From Tomocerus qinae (lineage: Eukaryota > Arthropoda > Collembola > Entomobryomorpha > Tomoceridae), in contig CM034546.1 of NCBI GenBank assembly GCA_020055645.1, positions 20,956,001 through 21,020,000 of the forward strand: a stretch of DNA of 64,000 nucleotides. Reading direction: 5' to 3'. Below are positions 22,946-33,472 of the stretch, in pieces; position 1 is the stretch's first letter, and the number at the start of each line of letters is the position of its first letter. The notes beneath the pieces are model-generated. The model did no database searches. It saw nothing but the letters and a program-made list of their open reading frames with translations, and was not told the DNA's origin. A program made the translations under genes and the position numbers.

Positions 22946-22955
22946 AATACGGTGG

Positions 22956-24430
22956 ATGGAGAGTACACATTCTTACATCTCTGTTGATAATATATCTTCA
23001 AAGAGAGAGAAAAAGAAAACCATTTGGCTAATACCAGAAGAGGTTTTTGAGCAATTCGGTTTCATCGTAAGGAAGGGCTATTTGTTAGGTGTATCTCCAT
23101 TACATTGGGACAAAAAAGAACATGCTCTGAAGACACACAACAACAAGATCACATCTTTTTTTCTTTATTCCCAAGTCATATCGTATTTTCTAGCTAGCAT
23201 TTTCTTCACAATTCAGTTTGTAAGATTTTCAAACAATCAAGACGAATTACTGTCCTATATTTTCGCTTTAATTTCGGGTGCAGCATGCTGGAGCTTCTTC
23301 GTTTGCGATGTCTTATGGATAAGATTTTCACGCCACATTGCCCTAATATTCACTGATATGATGCATTTAGTTGCCGATTTTGAAGGTATGTATTTTAATT
23401 GTACATCACAAAACAATAATAATTCACCACTAATTTTTTATTAGAAAAGTATATACACAAGAAAGAAGCAATGCAACGGAAATTCCTGGTTGAAGTATTT
23501 ACAGGGCTTAAAATACTTCCTTTCATTTTCTCTTTCTTCCTTATAATTATCTATTTAATTTATCACCGTAAGCCAGTCTTTCTGTACGTGGAACTCCCAC
23601 CAGAATATCAATATTTCTTTCTTGTGGTTATCGTCGCAATGGGAACATTTTGGATGGTCGCAACTTGTACCTGTAATATTTTCACCATGTTGGAGCTAAT
23701 GCTAATTGGTGGTATAGTTATTTCGGAATTGGGAAATGAGTTTAAGTAAGTCAATTTACACCCTACACACTTACTACTTAAATATTTACAACTCATATTT
23801 GAAAAATTCTAATATTTTGAGAACTAAAAATGGGAAACTAAATGAACATTAATTTGGCAACTAGTATAATGATGGTACATATTAATTGAGATTGATTTTT
23901 ACAGGTTGGGTGAAAAGCAGTACAAATCAGATGATATCGTTCGCCGAGATCCAACCATTTTAGCAAAATACAACAACGTTTTACGATATTATATACAGTA
24001 TCTACAAGAACTACTTGGCTTGATATTGGCACCCATTCAGTCCTTTATCACAAGATTGCTTATAATTTTTATTGTACTGGCTATAAAGTACGCAACGGCT
24101 CTACATCCTTTTATCGTATTTGGGTTATGTAGTATTGTGATAGTCATTTTTATTTTCTGGTATTTAGTTTTAGCTATCTTGCACAAAATTACGGAGATAT
24201 ACAACAATGTATTGAAAAGCTATTTAAAACTCTATACTTCAAGATGCACGCATGATACTAGATATATGAAAAGGCTTTTACGTTCTCGAAAACAAATGCA
24301 TTTCAGAATAGGATTGGACGAACCGATCACTGAGCAAAGCACTTCTCATTTTGTTATGAGTCTTAGCAGAGGGATATCGAAATTGCTGATGTCTACAGGG
24401 GATGCTGGAGAACTATTTGGTAATCTGTAA
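22956..24430 (+). CDS. B3: family B chemoreceptor-like 7TM protein, intact
   Basis: Seen: exons 22956-23385, 23445-23745 and 23905-24430, same splice sites and phases as B1, shifted by exactly 18920 bp; 418 aa. The N-terminal 22 residues and upstream DNA differ from B1 by about 10%, whereas from the IWLIPEE codons onward the two genes are nearly identical and exon 2 is identical at the protein level. Exon 3 differs at three residues (A for P, E for V, T for I). Inference: same membrane receptor role as B1. The abrupt change in divergence inside exon 1 indicates gene conversion or a recent duplication edge. Confidence 0.8.
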
Positions 24431-24499
24431 ATTTAGACAATGATCATTTTTACACTAAATGAATTTTAGTTATTAATGCCTTTTGGTATCAATCCTGCC

Positions 24500-24671
24500 C
24501 AGGGCATGAAAAACCCATGGGTTTTTGCTTTTGGTGAGGAAAAACCAAACTCAAAAACCCGGATTTTTGGGTTTTGGGTTTTTGACCAAAAACCCTGGGT
24601 TTTTACTGTTTGCTACCCAAAAACCCAACCAAAAACCCAAAAACCCGGGTTTTTGGGTTTTTCATGCCCTG
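24500..24671. mobile_element. hAT-type MITE, copy 3
   Basis: Same element as 5591 and 8022 at the orthologous position after B3, 172 bp; TSD ATCCTGCC at 24492-24499 and 24672-24679. Confidence 0.87.
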
Positions 24672-25495
24672 ATCCTGCCTGCACTAGCCATCCACTAAAT
24701 TACTTCTGACAAAATGGTGATAATATTACATATTTTATATTCACCCTGTTAATAATAATTAGTCGTAGGCATATAACAGGTTATTGCTTAAAAGGACATT
24801 TTTTGCCGTTTTTATAAAAAAGGTAGGAGTACGATTTTTAAAAAGCAGTCCTTTTTTTACCATTTTTGATAAAGCAACTTCCCCCATTTACTTCCACTTT
24901 ACATGTTAATAAGGTAAAAGGTAAAACGGACTGCTTTTCTAGAAAAAGTAGTACTGCTTACCTTTTTTGTTTCCTGTTAAAATTTGTATAAAAATCAATA
25001 AAATCCATAATCTATAAAGTAGAATATATATAAGAATCTAAATTATTCTGAGGAAAATCCTCCTTGTTTTTGTCAATACCATTACGCTTTCTGATAAATT
25101 CAAAGGCAGACAATAAAATACCACAAAAAAAAACAAAAGCTCAAGAGAAATTTGATTTTAAATTTAAAAGAAAAAAAATTATTCTCATTTTAAATCCAAT
25201 GCTGCATGATTGTATGTTTATACGCAAAGGAATAAGCGAGAAAGGAAAACAATTATTTTAACGAAAAAGGTAGAACAAGAAAAGGACGAATCATTCCTAG
25301 CTATAGTGAGTTAATATAGAGACAATTTTGGTCTAATGGATTTATTCTGTAATTAATGATAAAACAATAAATATTAAAACCAGCATACCTGCGTTGGTAA
25401 TTGTAAGCAAGTATAACAACTCTTACACATAATATGCTTAACCACTGCAAAGTGAAACGATATATTACAGGCACAAACATTTCAAGGGGAAAAGG

Positions 25496-25606
25496 ATGGA
25501 ACGTAAACATTCCTTCAAATCGGTTGATAAATATCTCCAAAGAAAGGGAAAAAGAATATTTAATTTAGTGACAAAGGAAAGCAATTATTTTAGCAAAATG
25601 GGCTAG
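25496..25606 (+). pseudogene. Relic of family B exon 1 start (copy 3)
   Basis: Same 36-codon relic as at 6523, here downstream of B3, with the same decayed upstream block. Confidence 0.6.
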
Positions 25607-26518
25607 CTTATTATAAGGGCAAAACACTAACATAAGACACATATAAACTCAATGTTTCTCAAATCATATTGTTTATCTCTTGAAAAATCTTAACATGTTT
25701 ATGGTTAATATATTTAGACTAGAGTATTTAGAGTATCTTGATTATTGGTTCTATAAAACAAACAGTTTAATGATAATATGTTGTATCTGTAATTGGATTT
25801 TGGTTTAAATACAAAACAACAGTTCAGTAGGAATAAGTGAGAATACAGTTATATGCGTGAAATTATACCTGGACTGGGGTAACTGGAGTTTTATTGCACT
25901 ACTCATTAGGTAGATATGCCAGATCTGTAATTAAGTCGTTCAACTAACTAAGATGGCAGCTATTCTGAGATAGTATGTACTTCCGTCCTTAGGTGCATTT
26001 TATATGTATATCTAAAGCTTGCTTTAAGTTTATTAGTATTTATCACAGAGCAATAGCCAATGTAAAACAAACCATACATGTTCTATTTTTCATTTCCTCT
26101 TTTATTATCTGAATTTTGGTTCATAAACATTTAGATTTAGGCTAAGTCTAGAAATTTTTGCTTAAGAATGATGCTTTATTTACCTATAATAGATGTCGCA
26201 AAATTCTCATACTCGTAATATCGCTACACGAACTAAGCATTTAAAAGCCATACCACCACTATTTTCTCTAGGATAACTAGTCCTCATAACTTCTTGAATG
26301 AAAGCAATTGGGATGTTTTGATTTTCGAACATAAAAAGGCTCATTTTTTATGAAAGTTATTGTGGAAAAGGCTGCAAACAGACAAATTAAACGGTTGTGT
26401 TACTACTAGCGTATTTACTAAAAGGGTCATTTGGTTTAGCATATGTAATTCTTTTATTACTTATATATATAATTTTAAGTATTGTCTGTTTTTTTAATTA
26501 TAGATTGTTTTCACAAAA

Positions 26519-27794
26519 TTATATGTACTCAATTCTGAAATGTCGATTGGCAAGGCATTTTTATTACTGTAAAAACACAACTCTGAAAAGTGACGATATG
26601 GATTGCATTGGTATGACCAAAGTATGACTCATGACGACAGAGTTGATGATGTTTTGTTTACTATAACAATTACTACGACTTGTGAGTTAACCTTTCACAA
26701 AAAAACAGTCTATACTTCAAACAAACTAGACAATAATTAACATTGCATACATTCTCTCCCTCTGTTACACACTACATTATATTAAGGAAATTGAGAAATG
26801 AAAATATTTGAGTTTTGTTCCTAAAACAGAATAAATCTTCAAGAGAGCATCGGCATATTGTCTTTTGCTACGCTTCTTTTCACTCATTTACAACAAAACA
26901 GCGAAAGAGAACAGTAATCTAGAAAAACCTGTAGTGGAGACTCTCACCTTAACCTGCAGTCAGGTACTTATACAGAAAATAAAACACACAATCCTATAGT
27001 AAACAATTTTAAACAGGGGATAGATAAGAAACTTTATCATTTAATTTTGTTTGTCTTTTCTTAGGAAATAACTTTTGCTTAGAATAAATGATCATATCGA
27101 ATATAAAGCAATTTAGATCATGAAACACAACACCAGGTTTATTAAATGACTTGACTTGTTCTAGTTCTTTTCCTACTTTGGAGAATGTTTAATTCACAAT
27201 AAGTTTTTCGCTGGCCCACAATATTCATGTAAAAATTTAGGGGAGTAGTAAATGTTATTAGACTTTCAAATAGAAAAGCAGACTTAAGACAGACAGACCA
27301 CGTGCGTCAGCAAATGATATTAACTGAAGAAGGCTGAACCCATTATCTATAATCTACTATATCAAGTTTCGAGTAGGAAATCAAATATACTGGGATCGTC
27401 CTATATTTCCAGTGGGAACACAGGGAATCAAAACGGATGAAGTAATAGAGAAAATAGACAATCAAAAATTACTGTTAATCATAACAAAATTTGAGAGAAA
27501 TGGAATATTTGTGTCAAAAAATGGATATTTTCTGCTCGATAATACATGTATAAATAGGAAATGATGAACTACATTCACTAAATGGCATTAATAAGTTATT
27601 TTGACTCATAATATTTTGTTTAAAAACATGATATTGTTCTAAAATAATTTACTGATTAAAAATGTTGTTTTCATCTCCCTTAAATGTTTTACTTTTTTAG
27701 TTGGCTATCAAAATGAGGAGGTGGGAAATGGGACAATATGAAACCTTTTCTATATTAAATCTGTATAATAAAGACAAAAATCAGAGAGACGTCT
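26519..27794. other. Spacer between B3 flank and A3
   Basis: No gene. Contains the recurring intergenic module (about 26790-27010) and blocks resembling 11880-12300 and 48620-49200. Confidence 0.5.
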
Positions 27795-27904
27795 TTTTAC
27801 CCAGAACAAGTATTTAACTTTTCGTTTGTGTATTAACATTATTACATTTAAAGCAGCATTAGAGCAAAGACGCGTTCCCAAAATTTTTTTTACCTATTTT
27901 CAAT
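27795..27904 (+). promoter_or_regulatory. Conserved upstream segment of family A (A3 copy)
   Basis: The 110 bp before the A3 ATG align with 49245-49353 before A4 (AAGTATTTRACTTTT, CGTTTGTGT, ATTAGAGYAAAGACG). Only two intact copies are available; candidate promoter/leader by position only. Confidence 0.35.
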
Positions 27905-29575
27905 ATGTTTTCAAAGTTTTCACAAAAATGTTTTGGTATAATAATTAACGTTGGGTTTCTTTTTTGCACGATGCCATTCGTATGGAATAGGAAAACATCT
28001 CGAGTAAGATCACATTGGTTCTTCGAGAAAACATACTATTCTCGATGTGCCTTTATTGTATGTATAGGATGGGCAACATTGGGCATGGCAGGGCGATTAG
28101 CCACCCAATTTATGACGAGTAGAAAGGTCCATAACTACAATCTCTGCTTCGTAACGATTATCATTGTGTATATATTTCTCTTAATGGTAGGCAACATTTT
28201 CATTAAACGACATCACTTCATGTACTTCGTCAACTCCTTTCTATTCTCATACCGGAAACTTAAAGGTAAGTAATAAATATCATGTCCTTTGTATAAAAGA
28301 ACGTTTTGTGATTTAATTGAAATTTATTTGATTGTTTCAGCTGATAAAGTTACAAACATACCTCCAAGAGTAAGCTTGCTCCTTGATGTATTTGGCATTT
28401 TATGTGTCATCGGTCTCTTCTACACACCCTTTGTAGTCCTGTTATTTTATTGCATGAATTATGCAAAAGTATTGCGTTACATATTCTTCATTCCCGTACA
28501 GTATCACCATGAGTTGCTAATTATCATAGTTGGAACAATATTTGTTGCAGGAACTATAGCTGGAACCTCCGTGGGCGGATTTTACATATATCCAAAGCTT
28601 AGCTGCAGTCTATTCATGAAGCATACTGCAAGAGCCATTACGTAAGCCAAGATTTATTTTAGTCCATTTAATATTGTATTGTTTTATTCGTTATGCCTGT
28701 TTTATACTTCTCACTTTGACTTTCACGTTTAGTGACGTCAAAATGACGTCATTACGTTGGAAACCAAATTGGAAACAGTTTTGCTAATTACAAATTAACT
28801 GTAGTGACGTCACAAAACGGGAAAGTGAACGAAAAGTGAGAAGTATAAAACAGGTCTTAAGCTTGAAACATTTTTCATGAAAAATCATACATATAAAGTA
28901 CACTCAAGTTGGGGAAAATTAACATGCACTCTCTACGGCACTCGATATTGTTAATTTTTCATCATTTAATAACAGATTATAACGACTTCTAATGACGTAG
29001 TCTATTGATTTTGGTTTGACGTCAGAAAATCAAATGACATTTTATTGATTTAAAGATGGGGAAAGCTTCACCCGAAGTGGCCAGCCAAAGTCAAACTGTC
29101 GTATTATAGTAGACAACCGACGATGGAGAAAATAATTAAGATCGCACGATTCTGCTACTGCTTTTGCAATCGATACGACCAATGCTGCCGAGAAATCATC
29201 ATGCCTTACCAATCACTAAATGGGAGGTTTGTCATAACATGTAAACTTATCTTGGTTTGTTTCAGCAAAGACCTCGACTTGATTGAATTCCTCATGTTCA
29301 TTTCGGCAGCAATATCATTGTCCACCCTCTGGCTATTGTATCTTCATGTCGTCGCCAAAATATTTCACTCATCAGCAAGGAGCATAAGTTCTTGGAGATA
29401 TTTTTCTTCCAATGTGCCCATGGAATATAAAATCATGAAAAGATTCAGGAAATCGTGCAAACCAAATGCTTCTTCAATACGGCACTTCAGCAAAGTCACA
29501 AACAAAACGGTTGTAAATTATTTCATGAATATTTGCAGGGGCACGGTTAAAATTCTTGTGTATTTTAAAAAATAA
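27905..29575 (+). CDS. A3: family A chemoreceptor-like 7TM protein, intact
   Basis: Seen: exons 27905-28265, 28341-28641 and 29056-29575, joined by a phase-1 intron (GTAAGT...TTCAG) and a phase-2 intron (GTAAGC...TAAAG), give 393 aa. The start ATG is shared with A4. PFVWNRKT near residue 24 corresponds to the P-L-H-W motif of family B; hydrophobic segments lie near 46-63, 80-100, 131-159, 179-204, 278-291 and 296-319. The end is basic (ILVYFKK). Inference: chemoreceptor-like plasma-membrane protein; no TYhhhhhQF motif is seen. Intron 2 holds a MITE, and the LINE lies 1.2 kb downstream. It differs from A4 mainly in TM1 and exon 2. Confidence 0.8.
28694..28856. mobile_element. MITE in intron 2 of A3 (same insertion as in A1)
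   Basis: Same terminal repeats and internal TGACGTCA palindromes as 405-563, flanked by TTA at 28691-28693 and 28857-28859. The orthologous position in A1 means the insertion preceded the A1/A3 duplication. Confidence 0.7.
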
Positions 29576-30766
29576 ATTTATAACTTGCAGAAAGAAGAAT
29601 GCAGCCAAGTTTTAATTATTTTATATGCTTTCGCAAATATTATCTTGGTCAAATATCTATTCTTAAACTTCCCACTTACCCCAAGATGAGCTAAATTGTA
29701 CAATGATATGCTTTCATTAAATTACTAATACGCTATCTCTTTGCTTAAAGTGTTAAATTTTTTCCACAGTTGTTGTCCTTAGAGATTTATACGAATATGT
29801 TTTATTGTGTGCATAATCATTGAATGATTAAACACATTACACATATAAAGAGTATATTCTTAAAAAGGTATTCAGAGTATTCATGTAAAAACCTGATTTT
29901 TATCTGCAGTAAATAGTATTGAGAGTATATATAGTATTGAGTTGAGGTAATGGGTAACATTAAATACATTCTTATTCCACCCATTATTAGGGGAAATGAG
30001 TAACGAAAAGATTTCAGTTTTTCGTAGCAAAGATCATATTGTGAAGATTTGCATCATGTTTTAAGCTTCTTTTCAATCATTCACTACAGCGGAAGTGGAC
30101 AGTAATTTAGAAAAAGCTGAAGTGGAGAATCTCACTTTAACGTGCAGTCTATACAGAAATCAAAACGCCCAATCCTATAGTAAACTGTTTTAAACAAGGG
30201 ATAGATGAGAAACTTTATCATTTACTTTTATAAGTAATTGGTGTTTACTTGATGAAATGATCATATCGAACAAAATCAATTTAGATCAGACGGCACAACA
30301 AAAAGTTAAGTGGCTTCTTTAGTTCCAGCTATTTCCCTAGTTTGAACAATATTTAATCAACAATGTTTTTTTATCGTTGGCCCACAATATTCATGTAACA
30401 AATTCAGGGAACACGATAATGATATAGCAAATGTTATTAGACTTTCTATTTTAAAAGCAAACATAGAACAATAGTATGACAAAAGCCGACTAAATTCGCC
30501 AGCATATAATAATATTAACTAAAGTAGGTGTATGTTACTTATTATCCAGTGGCTATACTATATTAAACATTATTCCTTTCTTATTGGGGTAACTGAGAAT
30601 CAAAATTGAAGTGTGGGAGAAAATGGTCAATCAAAATAGAAACATGAAATCGGAACAGAAAGTGTCGTATTTATGTTAGACATTTCCTGGTTGGTATTGC
30701 ATGTAAATATGAAATGTTGAACTACATATACACTAAATAATGGCATTACAGTTAATTGTACTAATT
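29576..30766. other. A3 3' flank
   Basis: Non-coding; closely matches 1298-2119 and 2886-3173 and shows the site empty of the 2120-2877 transposon. It ends at the LINE target duplication (30751-30766). Confidence 0.65.
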
Positions 30767-30910
30767 TTTTTTTGAATTGAATTGAGGTTTTATTAGTATT
30801 CTCGTCGAGCCGAACGGCCCATAGAATATGAAGAAAATTACAGTACAGATTATTATTCCAGAGAGCGGAAAAATTATACAATTAGTCACAATTATAATTA
30901 TCATATTTAC

Positions 30911-31213
30911 TCAGTTCATTTCTAGATTGTTAATGTAATTAATTCTATTGAGAGCAGTTTTGATAAATCCAAGCACTTTCTTTATGTCCACGATATTATT
31001 ACTATCACAAAATTTATGCATTGAGTTATCGTCTATAATTCCAATATTCTTAATTGAAGATCTATCGTGAATCCGACACTCTGTGAGTAGGTGTAGGAAT
31101 GTGTTAGGTTTTTGCAGATTACACATATTACAGATATCAGTTGCCTTAAACCCACATACAATACTTTTGTAGCACAGCAAATCACAGTTTAATCTTAACA
31201 CTTCCACTACCAA
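30911..31213 (-). pseudogene. C-terminal part of LINE ORF2, cut off by the nested element
   Basis: Encodes a cysteine-histidine segment (CNMCNLQKPNTFLHLLTECR) of the type found at the C-terminus of many LINE ORF2 proteins. Removing the nested element with one TTAA puts this frame in register with the ORF2-type frame just right of the element, so they were one frame. The first codons of the open frame lie in the nested element itself. Confidence 0.75.
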
Positions 31214-33047
31214 GTGTGGTACAATTGTACCACAACGCCTTTATTTGCCCTTATCTCCGTTCCTATCAACCGAATTACATCCAGCTTTCAGGTACCTGTT
31301 AGGAATATTGTTTTACAATTTTTAAAAATATTTTGAGGTAAATTTGAAGATTTTTTCAATTTTTTATGACCGAAAAACTAAGGCGAAGTCATCGCTTACA
31401 TGGCAGTATCCAATGTGGTACAAATGTACCACAAAGAAGGTTTCTTATCTGGGGTGGTACAATTGTACCACACTTGGATACTGCCATGTAAGCTAGAATA
31501 AATGGTAAATAATTAGTAAATTAATACAATTCATGCAATGCTAATGAGCAAATTAATTTTCTATAGTCGACTATAAGCCGAAAATATTCAAATTAAATAC
31601 TAATCATCGACTATAAGGCGACAGGATTCAAATTAATTTATACCATCGATTATTAGTTGACGGAATACATATTAAATTGTAATGACCGTCTATAAGCCGA
31701 CGGAATTTAAAATAATATTTAAGCATCGACTATTAGCAGACAAAATGCAATATAATCTGTAAGCATCTACTATAAGCCGACGGAATGTAAATTATTCTCT
31801 AAGCAGCGACTATTAGCCTAAAGAATGTATATTACATTGTAATCAACGACTATAATCCGACAGAATGTATATTACATTGTAATCATCGACTATAAGCCGG
31901 CAGAATGTATATTATTCTCTAAGCATCGATTATTAGCCTAAAGAATGCAAATTAATCTGTAAGCATCGACTAAAAGCCGACAGAATGTATATTACATTGT
32001 AATCATCGACTATAAGACGACAGAATGTCTATTACTTGTAATCATCGACTATAAGCCGACAGAATGTATATTACTTGTAATCATCGACTATAAGCCGACA
32101 GAATGTATAAATTGTAATCATCGACTATAAGCCGACAGAATGTATATCAAATTTTAGTGATCGACTATTAGCCGAAAGAATGCAATTAATCTGTAAGCAT
32201 GGACTATAAGCCGAGGGAGTGTATAAATTGTAATCATCGACTATAAGCCGACAGAATTTATATCAAATTTTTATGATGACTATTAGCCAAAAAAATGCAA
32301 ATTAATCTGTAATCATCGACTAATAGCCGAAAGAATGCAAACTAATCTGTAAGCATCGACTATAAGCCGACGGAACGTAAATTAATCTGTAAGCATCGTC
32401 TATTAGCCGAAACAATGCAAACTAATATGTAAGTATCGACTATAAGCCGACGGAATACGTATTAAATTTTAATCACCGAATATAAGCAGACGGAATTTAA
32501 ATAATTCTGTAAGCATCGACAATAAGCCGAAAGAATATATATTACATTATAATCATCGACTATTAGCCGAAAGAATGCAAAATAATCTGTAAGCATCGAA
32601 TATAAGCCGAAATAATGTATATTAAATTGTAAAAATCGACTATAAGCCGACGGAATGAGTTATCAATAATAATCATCGACTATAAACCGACAGACTGCAT
32701 ATTAAATTGTAATCCTCGATGATAACCCGTTAGAATGTAATTTGCTATTGTTGACAATTAACCGACGGAAACCTAAATTAATTGTTATCGTCGACTACAC
32801 ACTGAAGGCTTGTATGTACTCCGGTGTGGTACAATTGTACCACATTGGGTTTTGCTGTGGTACAATTGTACCACACTTGGATATTGCCATGTTAGCAAAA
32901 GTAGGGCCTTAAGCATTGGTTTAGCGACCAGAATAAAAACACGAAACCCTGTGCGGTACAATTGTACCACACTTGGATACTGCTACGTGGTACAATTGTA
33001 CCACACTTGGTAGTCCGCGGAAGTTTTTAGGCTTGGATGTGGAAGTG
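31199..33047. mobile_element. piggyBac-like non-autonomous element with palindrome array and satellite
   Basis: TTAA at both edges (31195-31198, 33048-33051) and inverted termini CACTTCCAC...GTGGAAGTG fit piggyBac-type insertion; the LINE frame is continuous if one TTAA and the element are removed. Subterminal regions hold seven copies of the perfect or near-perfect palindrome GTGGTACAATTGTACCAC (near 31216, 31412, 31454, 32824, 32856, 32951, 32986), some inside a larger foldback with ATGGCAGTATCC. The middle is a ~40-bp tandem repeat. No transposase frame, so it would need one supplied in trans. Confidence 0.8.
31550..32800. repeat. ~40-bp tandem satellite inside the piggyBac-like element
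   Basis: About 30 diverged copies, 37-41 bp each, with core ATCGACTATAAGCCGACAGA. Two variants tend to alternate: one with ATAAGCCGACAGAATGTATA and one with ATTAGCCGAAAGAATGCAAA. No frame, no spacer/repeat split as in CRISPR. Confidence 0.85.
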
Positions 33048-33193
33048 TTAATTGACGTAGGAGCCTAGCATCCCAAAAAGTAAGGTTGAATGAGGTTGCC
33101 AGAGATGGGCCATTTTCTGAGATTACCTGTAGTAGAGTAGTAACTATAACTTTCATAGTCCATTAACTTAGCAATATCATCATGTTTGCTACT

Positions 33194-33472
33194 TTATTCT
33201 AATTTATTACAGATTGTAGTAAACTTATTGGCTAATATTAAACCTGTGTCATCCTCCCATATATAGTCCGTGCCAAATCTTGTCAACAGTTTTTTACATT
33301 GGGCTACCCAATTATACGATATATTCAAATCCCTGTCAGTGTTAGATGATCTTTTTAAGGTCAGAAAACAAATCTTAGCATAACGAGTGTCTTCCATAGT
33401 TAAAAGCTTAAATAGGAAGTTGAGCATACGCTTAATTACAGGCACCCATAAATGTAGTCTATCACACTCTTA
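33194..33472 (-). pseudogene. Continuation of LINE ORF2 after an in-frame stop
   Basis: Same frame as ORF2 upstream; a TAA at 33470-33472 interrupts it, and it runs to another TAA at 33194. Beyond that the plausible coding frame is shifted, showing at least one indel. Decayed part of the region downstream of the reverse transcriptase. Confidence 0.7.

Larger units (their letters stand above)
24431..26518. repeat. B3 downstream flank, homologous to the 2.44-kb unit after B1
   Basis: Matches 5511-7610 almost base for base, with an extra ~85 bp near 24775-24860 and a 40-bp gap near 26462. It continues past the point where the B1 copies jump back into exon 3, so it shows the arrangement before tandem duplication. 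Confidence 0.8.

Noticed and set aside
27905..29575. Firm naming of families A and B as gustatory receptors
   Set aside because: Length, predicted topology, tandem arrangement and the N-terminal motif fit, but the C-terminal TYhhhhhQF signature is not visible and no homology search could be run, so only 'chemoreceptor-like' is used.
31550..32800. Regular ~40-bp repeats as a CRISPR array
   Set aside because: The whole unit is repeated and drifts; there are no unique spacers, no cas genes, and the host has spliced genes.
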